Below are positions 32,790 to 40,697 of a DNA stretch of 64,000 nucleotides, one piece after another (position 1 is the first letter of the stretch; each line of letters begins with the position of its first letter). This stretch comes from Eubacterium sp. AF22-8LB. Lineage in GTDB: Bacteria; Bacillota_I; Bacilli_A; Erysipelotrichales; Erysipelotrichaceae. Where the stretch lies: positions 1 to 64,000 of the forward strand of contig NZ_QRVI01000006.1 in the NCBI RefSeq assembly GCF_003458715.1. Reading direction: 5' to 3'. The position numbers and the translations under genes were made by a program. Under the pieces are notes generated by a model. That model saw only the letters and a program-made list of their open reading frames with translations. It was not told where the DNA came from and made no database searches.

Positions 32790-33466
32790 TTGGTATTGTA
32801 GCGGCAATGGATGCTGAAATTCTTGAGTTTGAAAAGCGTATGGATTCTGTAGATCATACGAAGACAATTGCGGGATGTACATTGACATATGGAAAATGGC
32901 AAGGTAAAGATGTAGTTTTATGTAAGAGTGGTGTAGGTAAGGCTATGGCTGCGATGTCTTGTACGATTTTGTGTATGCAGGAAAATGTAGACAGTATTAT
33001 TAATGTTGGTACAGCTGGTGGATTAACGCAGGATGAGCAAGTATTGGATATCGTAATCAGTGATAAGGTTGTACAGGCAGATTATGATACAAGTCCATTA
33101 GATGGTCCTTCTGGTATTGGATTGGTGTATAATAGTCATGAAAAATTAAGTCAAAGCTGTATTGAAGCTGCAAAGGATATGCAGATTCGTTATCATGTAG
33201 GAACGATTGCTTCTCAAGACTTGTTTATGTCTAGAGATGAGGATTTTGAAAAGTTGATGGAACGCTTTCCAGACTCAATTTGTTCAGAAATGGAGGCAGG
33301 CGCTATTGGTGCTGTCGCAACTAATTTCAACATTCCATTTGTGATTGTGCGTTGTTTAAGTGATGTCGTTCATCATAACGAAAATCCAATGGAATTCTCA
33401 ACCTATGTTTCAAAGGCGAGTGCACAATCGGCAAAATTGATTGAAAACTGGTTGATGCGTATATAA
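32786..33466 (+). CDS. mtnN: 5'-methylthioadenosine/S-adenosylhomocysteine nucleosidase
   Basis: A 226-residue nucleosidase that splits adenine from MTA and SAH, feeding methionine salvage and relieving methyltransferase inhibition. MIGIVAAMDAEI, INVGTAGGL, and the nucleobase/ribose segment SEMEAGAIGAVA with the catalytic Asp in VRCLSDVVHHNE are all present. It sits next to a methyltransferase gene, which makes SAH. Confidence 0.95.
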   Translation: MIGIVAAMDAEILEFEKRMDSVDHTKTIAGCTLTYGKWQGKDVVLCKSGVGKAMAAMSCTILCMQENVDSIINVGTAGGLTQDEQVLDIVISDKVVQADYDTSPLDGPSGIGLVYNSHEKLSQSCIEAAKDMQIRYHVGTIASQDLFMSRDEDFEKLMERFPDSICSEMEAGAIGAVATNFNIPFVIVRCLSDVVHHNENPMEFSTYVSKASAQSAKLIENWLMRI

Positions 33467-33482
33467 AAAAGGAGGAGTAAGA

Positions 33483-33950
33483 ATGGGGCTAAAGCGTAAA
33501 CGTAAAAAACAGCATGGAACAATAACGACAATGGCATTGGTCATCATTCTTGTTCTTGTATTGATTTTGATTTGGTCTGAATTTATAAGTGGGCCGAATC
33601 GTGTTAAAGAGCAGATTTATGCGCAAAGAATTGAAAAGATAGAAAAAAAGAATAAGGATATTCAAGGAATAAGTGAACATATCTTTGCGTATACAACATA
33701 TCAGGGATATGATGATACGACATTATATTGGTATAATGCGAAGTCGAATCTAATCACAACGCGCGATATTGATACTTTGAATTATAAAAAAGCCAAACGT
33801 ATTGCGAAAAAGAGTTATAAAATCAAATGTGATTCCATTGTGCTAGGATATGGTTATAATAATCCAGTCTATGAGATTCGGGGATCTAATAAATTGATTC
33901 TTTTAGATTATGATAGCTTTGAGCGTGTGTATGAAAGGGAGATAAAATAA
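33483..33950 (+). CDS. YpmB-like membrane-anchored protein
   Basis: A 155-residue protein with a basic start (GLKRKRKKQHG), one membrane helix (about 17-35) and an extracellular alpha/beta domain of the YpmB/DUF5590 type. Function unknown. Its position just before dnaD and nth corresponds to ypmB in Bacillus, where the order is ypmB-aspB-asnS-dnaD-nth; aspB and asnS are missing here. AAGGAGGAG precedes the ATG. Confidence 0.75.
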   Translation: MGLKRKRKKQHGTITTMALVIILVLVLILIWSEFISGPNRVKEQIYAQRIEKIEKKNKDIQGISEHIFAYTTYQGYDDTTLYWYNAKSNLITTRDIDTLNYKKAKRIAKKSYKIKCDSIVLGYGYNNPVYEIRGSNKLILLDYDSFERVYEREIK

Positions 33951-34489
33951 TGGCAGATTTTGATTTTAATGCACCTTATGTCGATCGTAGAACTTGGATC
34001 ATTGATCATTTGCAGGATTTGAGTTTAGAACCTAAAGAAATATTAGTCGTATTATTAATTGATTTTTTCAATCAGCAGCATATTTCTATTGATCACGAAT
34101 TAATTAGTGAAAAGTTAAAAATTAGTGTAGATGAAGTGGAAGATATCTTTACTGAATTATCCGATAAAGGATATTTAACTTTAGATTATGCGAATGGTTC
34201 ATTGATTTTTAATATTGAAGGTATTTTTGAACTCTCTAAAGCGAGTGATACTTCAATTGATCGTTCTTTATTAGAGCAATTTGAAATGGAATTTGCACGT
34301 CCACTTTCTTCATCTGAAATGCAAAGAATTATTGATATGGCAAGTATGTATGATGAACGTCGTGTAATTTGCGCGTTAAATGAAGCTGTATGCAATGAGG
34401 TTAGTGATTTAAATTACATCGAAAGAATCCTGCAGAATTGGCAACAAAAGGGCTTATCAACTGAGGATTTGGAGAATGGCAAGCGATGA
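33950..34489 (+). CDS. dnaD: DnaD-domain primosome protein
   Basis: A 179-residue protein with the N-terminal DnaD winged helix (about 1-90) and a C-terminal DnaB2/DnaD domain (EMEFARPLSSSEMQRIIDMASMYDERRVICALNEAV ... YIERILQNW). DnaD loads with DnaA during initiation and PriA during restart in low-GC Gram-positives. Start shares one base with the upstream stop (TAATG); overlaps nth by four bases. Confidence 0.9.
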   Translation: MADFDFNAPYVDRRTWIIDHLQDLSLEPKEILVVLLIDFFNQQHISIDHELISEKLKISVDEVEDIFTELSDKGYLTLDYANGSLIFNIEGIFELSKASDTSIDRSLLEQFEMEFARPLSSSEMQRIIDMASMYDERRVICALNEAVCNEVSDLNYIERILQNWQQKGLSTEDLENGKR

Positions 34490-35112
34490 ATGCGAATGAA
34501 ATTCTGGATGAAATGGAAAAGATCTTTCCGAATGCCAAGTGCGAATTGTATCATGAATCCCCATTTCAATTGATTGTTGCGGTCGTATTAAGTGCACAGA
34601 CAACGGATGCGATGGTCAACAAGGTAACGCCAGCATTATTTAAGGCGTATCCTACGGCAGATAAAATGGCTGAAGCGGATGTTTCTGAATTAGAGCCATA
34701 CATTAAAAGAATTGGATTGTATCGAAATAAGGCTCGTTCCATTTCCAATCTAAGTAAAGATTTAGTCAATAGATATCATGGTGAAGTACCATATACATAC
34801 AAAGACTTAATGTCTTTAGCCGGTGTTGGTAGAAAGACGGCCAATGTTGTTCGTAGTGTTGCCTTTGATATTCCTAGCTTTGCGGTGGATACCCATGTCA
34901 ATCGTGTCAGTAAGCGTTTGGGTTTAGCAAAATATAATGATTCGGTTGAAAAGGTTGAGGAAAAACTAAAACGTAAAATCGATCGTTCAAGATGGAATCA
35001 AGGACATCATGACTTTATATTTTTTGGTCGCTATCTTTGTCATTCAAGAAATCCAGAATGTGAAAGATGTCCTTTTAAAAGCTTTTGTAAGAAAGATAAA
35101 TATGAGAAATAA
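34486..35112 (+). CDS. nth: Endonuclease III
   Basis: A 208-residue base-excision glycosylase/AP lyase for oxidised pyrimidines. The HhH motif with catalytic Lys is in LAGVGRKTANVV (about 118-130), the catalytic Asp in VDTHVNRVSKRLGL, and four cysteines C-x6-C-x2-C-x5-C near the C-terminus (CHSRNPECERCPFKSFC) hold a 4Fe-4S cluster. Last gene of the murF operon, paired with dnaD as in Bacillus. Confidence 0.96.
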   Translation: MNANEILDEMEKIFPNAKCELYHESPFQLIVAVVLSAQTTDAMVNKVTPALFKAYPTADKMAEADVSELEPYIKRIGLYRNKARSISNLSKDLVNRYHGEVPYTYKDLMSLAGVGRKTANVVRSVAFDIPSFAVDTHVNRVSKRLGLAKYNDSVEKVEEKLKRKIDRSRWNQGHHDFIFFGRYLCHSRNPECERCPFKSFCKKDKYEK

Positions 35113-35115
35113 TAG

Positions 35116-35136
35116 CACTACACTTGTAGTGTTTTT
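35116..35136 (+). terminator. Terminator of the murF-nth operon
   Basis: CACTAC (35116-35121), loop ACTT, GTAGTG (35126-35131), then TTTTTCT. Short stem but well placed 4 bases after nth. Confidence 0.75.
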
Positions 35137-35158
35137 CTATATATAGGAGAATAAGAAT

Positions 35159-35953
35159 ATGATTATAAACACAGAAATTGTGGATGCTTATTTAAATGGG
35201 GAAGATATTAGTAAATACTCATCTTTATTCATTTATAAGCAGGCCGATAGAAATATATTTCAAGAGCCTGAAAAAGATAAAGCAGAAATCGTTTCTAAGA
35301 TAAAAGATGAAATCATACATCATGTGAATGATTTTGTTCCTTGCAACAAAAGAATTTGGGATATCTTGTTTAAAGATTGGCAAAATGATTTAGATAATAT
35401 TGTCTTGGATTTAGTTGTAGGATGCAAAGAACCCAATGATGCGTTTGTACTTACAGATTTGAATGGAAGACACCATATGGTTTTTGATTTGTTGTGTTGG
35501 GAAAAGTATGTTGGAAAGATTTCATTATCTAAACTTTCGCAGAATCTTTTAACTCATGAATTATTTCATGTGCTGATTGGGAAGTATTATACAGATATTG
35601 AAGAAAGTGAACAATTTGGAAATTATATAAATAAACTCGATGCGATTACATTTAATGAAGGCTTTGCACATCTTGTATCCTATAATCAACAAGAAATTGA
35701 TAGTGTTGAATGGGAAAAGTTAGAAGATGTTTATATTCAATCCATAAATAAAATGAAGTTAGCTTTAATGGAAACAAATCCACAATCACAAGAACAATAC
35801 ATTTATGAAGCCAACTTTGGAAATTATTATGATAAATATGCTTGTATGTGCGGAATGATTTATTTAGCTAAAGAGTGGCAATTAGGTGGATATGCTAAAT
35901 TAAAGGAATTGTTTGATCAAGGGTATCATGGATTTGCGAGAAAGTGTATATGA
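35159..35953 (+). CDS. Putative zinc metallopeptidase
   Basis: A 264-residue protein with a zinc motif HELFH at residues 133-137 and a possible third ligand in NEGFAH (166-171), an arrangement of gluzincin-like peptidases such as those of the DUF5700 type. No signal peptide or membrane helix, so it would act in the cytosol. AGGAG precedes the ATG. Ends in the same region where the GNAT gene starts; likely co-transcribed. Substrate unknown. Confidence 0.65.
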   Translation: MIINTEIVDAYLNGEDISKYSSLFIYKQADRNIFQEPEKDKAEIVSKIKDEIIHHVNDFVPCNKRIWDILFKDWQNDLDNIVLDLVVGCKEPNDAFVLTDLNGRHHMVFDLLCWEKYVGKISLSKLSQNLLTHELFHVLIGKYYTDIEESEQFGNYINKLDAITFNEGFAHLVSYNQQEIDSVEWEKLEDVYIQSINKMKLALMETNPQSQEQYIYEANFGNYYDKYACMCGMIYLAKEWQLGGYAKLKELFDQGYHGFARKCI

Positions 35954-35984
35954 AATAGATTTACATAGTAAAGGAAGTATGAAT

Positions 35985-36443
35985 ATGAAGATTATTAAAG
36001 TTATAAATGATGAAGAAAAAAAGAAAATCACAAGAGCTATATTAGAAGCGTTGCCTGAGTGGTTTGGGATTGCAGAAGCAAGAGAAGAATATATTCTTGA
36101 TAGTGTAGGAAAAGATTTCTTTTGTGCTATAGAAAAGGATAAGGTTGTTGGATTTTTGTACCTTAAACAAACAGGTAAAGATACAGTTGAACTAGCTGTA
36201 ATGGGTGTATTAAAAGAATATCATCGAAAAGGAATTGGAAGAGCATTATTTGAATACGCAAAGGAAAGTATAAAGAAAAGTGGATATTCGTTTATCCAGG
36301 TAAAAACAGTGAAGATGGGAATGTATGAAGATTATGATTGTACAAATCGATTTTATATTTCACTTGGATTTAAAGAATTTGAAGTCCTGAATTCGTTGTG
36401 GGATGAAAATAATCCTTGTCAAATCTATGTGATGGCATTGTAA
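35985..36443 (+). CDS. GNAT-family N-acetyltransferase
   Basis: A 152-residue acetyltransferase. The acetyl-CoA loop LAVMGVLKEYHRKGIGRALFEYA (about 70-92) is the family's motif A, and FYISLGFKEFEVL is the C-terminal motif. Two ATGs are possible (35979 and 35985); the second is better spaced from AAAGGAAG. Substrate unknown. Follows the metallopeptidase gene after 31 bases. Confidence 0.88.
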   Translation: MKIIKVINDEEKKKITRAILEALPEWFGIAEAREEYILDSVGKDFFCAIEKDKVVGFLYLKQTGKDTVELAVMGVLKEYHRKGIGRALFEYAKESIKKSGYSFIQVKTVKMGMYEDYDCTNRFYISLGFKEFEVLNSLWDENNPCQIYVMAL

Positions 36444-36517
36444 AGTTGACAAATAGTTGGTAGAGCAACCGCAATGAATTACCGTATAATGATGGTGAAA
36501 AGGAGGAAATATGTATT

Positions 36518-36868
36518 ATGAAGGCAACTGTATTTATAGCTTATATTCTTTTGTTGATGTATTTTGTAGTTGGTGTCGCATTCATATACTTATTTGTGTT
36601 GGTTGTTAGGGCATTAAAGAAATATATTAAATCTGAACCTGTTAGAAAAGAGAAAGCAGAGAGTGCAAAGTCACTTGGAGAAGTGATTAAAAGATATCGT
36701 ACGCAACGTAAAATGACTCAAGAATTTGTGGCAGAGTCTTTAGGTGTTACAAGACAGGCTGTATCAAAATGGGAAAGTGGTGCATCGGATCCAAGTACAA
36801 CGAATCTAATGGCTTTAGCTAAGCTATTTGGAGTCACTGCTGAAGAAATTTTAAAGGAAGTTAAATAA
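36518..36868 (+). CDS. XRE-family regulator with an N-terminal membrane helix
   Basis: A 116-residue protein in which a hydrophobic helix (about residues 5-32) precedes a linker and a C-terminal helix-turn-helix (about 55-110, KSLGEVIKRYRTQRKMTQEFVAESLGVTRQAVSKWESG). Small XRE regulators with a membrane helix are common in Firmicutes, but the helix is usually after the DNA-binding part; here it is in front. AGGAGG is 11 bases before the ATG, a long spacing. A TATAAT lies at 36485-36490. Its stop overlaps the convergent LysR gene by eight bases with no terminator between. Confidence 0.82.
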   Translation: MKATVFIAYILLLMYFVVGVAFIYLFVLVVRALKKYIKSEPVRKEKAESAKSLGEVIKRYRTQRKMTQEFVAESLGVTRQAVSKWESGASDPSTTNLMALAKLFGVTAEEILKEVK

Positions 36869-37736
36869 ATTCTTCACTGATTGATAGATATCTATTGGCA
36901 TAGATACTTTCTTTTTGCCATATGATGTCAAAGTCGTGTTGTAACTTAAAATCATCTAAAGTAATTTCTTTTAGTTCTTTTGATTTTAATTCTTTTTCTA
37001 CTGCAATCTTATATAGGAAAGAGATTCCACAATCTTTCTTCAATAGATTCATGATGGTATGCATATTTTCTACTTGTGTATAATGTGTGAAATTTGAAAT
37101 ATGTAAACCATGGGCAATTAGGCTTTGTTCAAGAATGTTTCTTGTTCCAGAACCTTCTTCACGCACTAAAAGATGTTCAGATATTAGATCATGAATAGTA
37201 TGGGGTTCTTTTGTAAACTGGTGAGATGTAGCACAGACGGCAATATAGTCTTCTGTGCTATATTTTATATGAGAATAGTTTTCTTTTGGATAATTTCCTT
37301 CGACAATGGCCATACTGATTTGTCCATGGTCAAGTAGTTCGAGCAGTTTAGATGTGTTGCCATAATGAAGGTGGATGTTGATTTCTGGATGATTTTGAAT
37401 AAAGTTTGCCAATTTATCTACAATTGCATATTCACCGATGGTCATAGTTACTCCAATGGAGAGTGTTTCAATGTTGGATGTGATATTGTTGATTTCATTC
37501 ATTAAGGCTTGTTCATTATTTTTCATTGTTAATAAATGTTTATATAGTATTTGACCAGAAGGAGTTAGTGATAACTCTTTATTTTTGTATGCAAATAATG
37601 TGGTATTGTATTGTTTTTCTAAGAAATGAATGTGTTGAGACACAGCAGGTTGAGTGATATTTAATTGTTTGGCGGCCGTTGTAAAATTTAAAGTCTTACA
37701 TACAGTAAGAAATGTTTCTGTTCGATAATCTAGCAT
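36861..37736 (-). CDS. LysR-family regulator of the YeiH exporter (CysL-like)
   Basis: A 291-residue LysR regulator with the winged helix TFLTVCKTLNFTTAAKQLNITQPAVSQHIHFLE (residues 8-40) and a ligand domain. It stands divergent from a YeiH-family exporter gene, the common pairing in which the LysR protein (CysL/YeiE-like) controls the exporter. The region between them has a palindrome TATCA-N8-TGATA. Sulfite or another sulfur compound is the likely signal, by analogy only. Confidence 0.88.
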   Translation of the reverse strand: MLDYRTETFLTVCKTLNFTTAAKQLNITQPAVSQHIHFLEKQYNTTLFAYKNKELSLTPSGQILYKHLLTMKNNEQALMNEINNITSNIETLSIGVTMTIGEYAIVDKLANFIQNHPEINIHLHYGNTSKLLELLDHGQISMAIVEGNYPKENYSHIKYSTEDYIAVCATSHQFTKEPHTIHDLISEHLLVREEGSGTRNILEQSLIAHGLHISNFTHYTQVENMHTIMNLLKKDCGISFLYKIAVEKELKSKELKEITLDDFKLQHDFDIIWQKESIYANRYLSISEEFI

Positions 37737-37793
37737 ATGTACCTCTATTGATAAGAAAATATTATTATTCGATAGAATTATATAATTTTACCT

Positions 37794-37811
37794 TATCATT
37801 GTATAGTGATA
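37794..37811. promoter_or_regulatory. Palindrome in the lysR-yeiH divergent region
   Basis: TATCATTGTATAGTGATA, an inverted repeat TATCA-N8-TGATA, 28 bases before the yeiH start, fits a LysR T-N11-A style site. A second, looser pair ATTGATA/CGATAGAAT lies at about 37747-37778. Confidence 0.5.
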
Positions 37812-37838
37812 CAATTCTTCGCATGGAGGGAATTTTAA

Positions 37839-38864
37839 ATGAATTTTGTAAATAAATATGGAAAAGGCATTTTGGTTTGTCTTTTGATTGCGATTCCATC
37901 ATGGATCATTGGAAAGATGTTTCCGGTTATTGGTGGTGCTATCATCGCGATTCTTGCGGGTATGATTATTGCGATGTTTTGGAATGATAAAGGAAAAGCA
38001 GAAGCCGGTATAAAATGGACTTCTAAAGTGATTTTACAGACGGCTGTCGTATTACTTGGATTTGGGATGAATCTAGGTGTTATATTTGAAACAGGGAAAC
38101 AGTCTTTACCAATCATTGTTTGTACAATTACTACTTCACTTGTGCTTGCGTGGATTATGAAGAAGGTTTTAAAAGTACCTTCAAATACTTCAATTCTTGT
38201 CGGTGTTGGTTCTTCTATTTGTGGTGGTTCTGCCATTGCGGCAACAGCCCCTGTAATTGATGCGGATGATGATGAGATTGCCCAATCTATCGCGGTTATC
38301 TTTTTCTTTAATGTACTTGCAGCTATTTTCTTTCCCATTCTAGGAAAAGCTTTGGGTTTTGATACCATGCATGGGGATGCGTTTGGTATTTTTGCAGGAA
38401 CAGCCATCAATGATACATCAAGTGTAACAGCAGCGGCTTCAACTTGGGATAGTATGTGGAATTTAGGTAGTGCCACATTAAATAAGGCGGTAACAGTAAA
38501 ATTAACTCGTACACTTGCGATTATTCCAATTACACTCGTCCTATCTTTTATTCGTGCTAAAAAAGAAAGACAAGCTTCAAACTTTAGTTTTAAACGTGCT
38601 TTTCCAATGTTTATACTTTATTTTATTTTGGCAGCTATTTTTACAACAATTTGTGTAAATGTTGGAGTAGACTCTAGTGTGTTTGCACCACTTAAAGAAT
38701 TATCTAAGTTTTTGATCATTATGGCTATGGCAGCCATTGGACTTAACAGCAATGTAATTCAGTTGATCAAAACGGGTGGAAAGCCAATTGCGGTTGGTGC
38801 AACATGTTGGTGTGGCATCACAATTGTAAGTTTAGTGATGCAGCATGTGATGCATATTTGGTAA
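37839..38864 (+). CDS. YeiH-family (UPF0324) putative sulfate exporter
   Basis: A 341-residue integral membrane protein with about ten helices. KWTSKVILQTAVVLLGFGMNLG, GVGSSICGGSAIAATAPVI and FGIFAGTAINDTSSVTAAA are the conserved segments of the family. YeiH proteins are described as putative sulfate exporters on the basis of fold and context. CATGGAGGG precedes the ATG. The last codons and stop (TTTGGTAA) are copied again at 39629-39636 beyond the kptA insertion. Confidence 0.92.
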   Translation: MNFVNKYGKGILVCLLIAIPSWIIGKMFPVIGGAIIAILAGMIIAMFWNDKGKAEAGIKWTSKVILQTAVVLLGFGMNLGVIFETGKQSLPIIVCTITTSLVLAWIMKKVLKVPSNTSILVGVGSSICGGSAIAATAPVIDADDDEIAQSIAVIFFFNVLAAIFFPILGKALGFDTMHGDAFGIFAGTAINDTSSVTAAASTWDSMWNLGSATLNKAVTVKLTRTLAIIPITLVLSFIRAKKERQASNFSFKRAFPMFILYFILAAIFTTICVNVGVDSSVFAPLKELSKFLIIMAMAAIGLNSNVIQLIKTGGKPIAVGATCWCGITIVSLVMQHVMHIW

Positions 38865-39045
38865 ACTTTGAATTATAAAGAAAGCGTATCAATAAATTTT
38901 TGTGTGGCAATATTGGTTGCTCGACTTGCATCCTGGACAAGAAGAATATCTCGTTCAGGATTTTTAATATTTATGTGAATTTCAAAAATATCAGAATCTT
39001 TTGGATAGAATCCAATGCCAAGGTTGTGTTAGACTAAGGGAAGGA
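38857..39045. repeat. Direct repeat, left copy, flanking kptA
   Basis: From TTTGGTAAACTTTGAATT at 38857 about 190 bases match 39629-39830 with roughly one mismatch in ten and a 15-base gap near 38998. The repeat spans the end of yeiH and the 3' end of the downstream LysR gene; the two copies bracket kptA. Confidence 0.85.
38873..39045 (-). pseudogene. Truncated LysR gene remnant (C-terminus only)
   Basis: On the minus strand this stretch encodes the last ~58 residues of the LysR protein at 39645-40514 and keeps its stop codon, but lacks everything upstream and has lost 15 bases. It is a leftover of the duplication that accompanied the arrival of kptA. The remaining bases to 39078 carry only the kptA ribosome site. 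Confidence 0.8.
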
Positions 39046-39078
39046 TTGTTAAAAAGATTATGAATATGGGGCAAATAT

Positions 39079-39618
39079 ATGAAAAATAAAACCGAAATTA
39101 GTAAATATATTGCGTTAATATTGAGACATAAACCTGAAACAATTGGAATCAAATTGGACGAACATGGTTGGGCTAATGTTGAAGAACTCGTAAAAGGAAT
39201 TAATGTACAATATAATTTCTCTAAAGATGATTTGAAAGAAATTGTTACTACTGATAATAAACAAAGATATTCATTTAATGATGATAAAACATTAATTAGG
39301 GCAAATCAGGGACATTCAATTTCTGTAGATGTAGAACTAAAAAAAGTCACTCCACCTGATATTCTTTGGCATGGAACCGCAGAAAAATATGTGCACTCTA
39401 TTGAACGGGAGGGTTTGATTCCAAAGTCTAGATTATATGTTCATTTATCAAACGATATGGATACTGCAAAAAAAGTTGGTGCAAGGCATGGAAAAGTAGT
39501 GATTTTTCAGATTCACTCAAAACAAATGCATGAGGATGGGTATGAGTTTTATAAATCTGTAAATGGAGTCTGGCTGACAAAAAAAGTCCCACTGAATTAT
39601 TTGCATAAATTAAAATAA
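39079..39618 (+). CDS. kptA: RNA 2'-phosphotransferase KptA/Tpt1
   Basis: A 179-residue enzyme of the KptA family: N-terminal winged helix (KYIALILRHKPETIGIKLDEHGWANVEEL) and C-terminal ADP-ribosyltransferase fold with LWHGTAEKYVHSIEREGLIPKSRLYVHLS. It removes an internal RNA 2'-phosphate using NAD+, giving ADP-ribose 1'',2''-cyclic phosphate. The natural bacterial substrate is unclear. A GGGG tract gives a weak ribosome site. The flanking direct repeats, made of pieces of the neighbouring genes, show that it was inserted here. Confidence 0.93.
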   Translation: MKNKTEISKYIALILRHKPETIGIKLDEHGWANVEELVKGINVQYNFSKDDLKEIVTTDNKQRYSFNDDKTLIRANQGHSISVDVELKKVTPPDILWHGTAEKYVHSIEREGLIPKSRLYVHLSNDMDTAKKVGARHGKVVIFQIHSKQMHEDGYEFYKSVNGVWLTKKVPLNYLHKLK

Positions 39619-39628
39619 TGAGTGGCAC

Positions 39629-39830
39629 TTTGGTAAACTTTGAATTATAAAGAAAGCGTATCAATAAATTTTTGTGTGGCAATATTGGTTGCACGACTTG
39701 CATCCTGGACAAGAAGAATTTTTCGTTCAGGATTTTTTATGTTAGTATGAATTTCAAAAATATCAGAATCCTTAGAAATTAATTCTTTAGGATAGAATCC
39801 AATGCCTAGATTGTGCTTGACTAATGGAAG
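39629..39830. repeat. Direct repeat, right copy, flanking kptA
   Basis: Matches 38857-39045. It begins with TTTGGTAA, the last codons of yeiH, although yeiH itself ends 765 bases earlier, and continues into the intact LysR gene. Confidence 0.85.
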
Positions 39831-40514
39831 TATTTGATCGGCGGTAGCCACTTCTAAATCGGTAGGAAAAGGGATTTGGTGATTTAAGAACAAGTTTGAA
39901 TAATAGGTATATGTACTTGTGTTTTTGCCTAAGGTAATAAATGGATAATGCGAGATTTGTTGAATGTCTAGAATTTCATTGCTTAAGCTTTCATATTCTT
40001 TTCCACCAATTAATACTTCTTCAAAGGAATAGAGTGAAGTGGCATGTAATGGCTTTTTGATGTCTATTGGACTTGTGACAACCGCAATATCGACAATGCC
40101 TTTTTCTAAGGCGTCAACAGCTTGAATAGAGGAATGGTTGGATAATTTGATTTTGACTTGTGGATAGGCTTTGTGGAATTGTTCAAGTTTGGATAATAAA
40201 AAGATATTTAGAGCTGTTTCACTTACTCCAATTGATATATGTCCATGTTCTAAGGTTTTATTTGAAAGAATTTCGCTTTCTCCTTGGTAAAGTTGTTCAA
40301 TCGCTATCGCAACATGTTCAAAGAGTTGTTCTCCTTCGGGCGTTAGGGTAATACCTGAATGGGAGCGTACTAAAAGTTTACATCCAAATTCACTTTCAAT
40401 GTTGTTCATAGTTCGTGAGATATTGGGTTGGTTGTTATGAAGAATTTGAGCAGCTTTTGAAAAGCTTTTATATTTAGCTACATAATAGAAAATACGGTAA
40501 TAGTCTAGTGTCAT
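39645..40514 (-). CDS. LysR-family regulator
   Basis: A 289-residue LysR protein with winged helix FYYVAKYKSFSKAAQILHNNQPNISRTMNNIES (residues 9-41) and a full ligand domain. Its 3' end is the source or homologue of the remnant at 38873-39045. It is divergent from the gene at 40698; a 21-base palindrome between them (40543-40563) may be its operator. Target and effector are unknown. Confidence 0.88.
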   Translation of the reverse strand: MTLDYYRIFYYVAKYKSFSKAAQILHNNQPNISRTMNNIESEFGCKLLVRSHSGITLTPEGEQLFEHVAIAIEQLYQGESEILSNKTLEHGHISIGVSETALNIFLLSKLEQFHKAYPQVKIKLSNHSSIQAVDALEKGIVDIAVVTSPIDIKKPLHATSLYSFEEVLIGGKEYESLSNEILDIQQISHYPFITLGKNTSTYTYYSNLFLNHQIPFPTDLEVATADQILPLVKHNLGIGFYPKELISKDSDIFEIHTNIKNPERKILLVQDASRATNIATQKFIDTLSL

Positions 40515-40542
40515 TGTATAACCTCCATATAATTTTTGTATA

Positions 40543-40592
40543 ATATATATTTAAAATATATATTTCACATATTTTATAGGTGCTAGTATAAT
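40543..40592 (+). promoter_or_regulatory. Palindrome and promoter before the gene at 40698
   Basis: ATATATATTT-A-AAATATATAT (40543-40563) is a perfect palindrome right before a promoter TTCACA (40564-40569), 17 bases, TATAAT (40587-40592). A LysR protein encoded divergently could bind it. Confidence 0.6.
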
Positions 40593-40620
40593 ACATTTAG
40601 TCTGAGTAGGCAAGCCATCA

Positions 40621-40667
40621 AAACAGATACAAAGAGTGTGTTGAAGGAAGACTTCTTGTATCTGTTT
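40621..40667 (+). other. Long hairpin in the 5' leader
   Basis: AAACAGATACAA (40621-40632) pairs perfectly with TTGTATCTGTTT (40656-40667) around a 23-base loop, some 20 bases after the predicted transcription start and 30 before the ATG at 40698. It may be a structured regulatory leader; no known riboswitch core was recognised. Confidence 0.5.
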
Positions 40668-40697
40668 GCCGAAAGGATTAGAAAAGAAGTGAGAATC

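Noticed and set aside
37835..38476. 213-codon minus-strand frame opposite yeiH
   Set aside because: Shadow of the exporter gene with no ribosome site; the plus-strand frame has family motifs.
40638..40697. GTG at 40638 as start of the unknown gene
   Set aside because: It lies in the leader hairpin and has no ribosome site; the ATG at 40698 is more likely.
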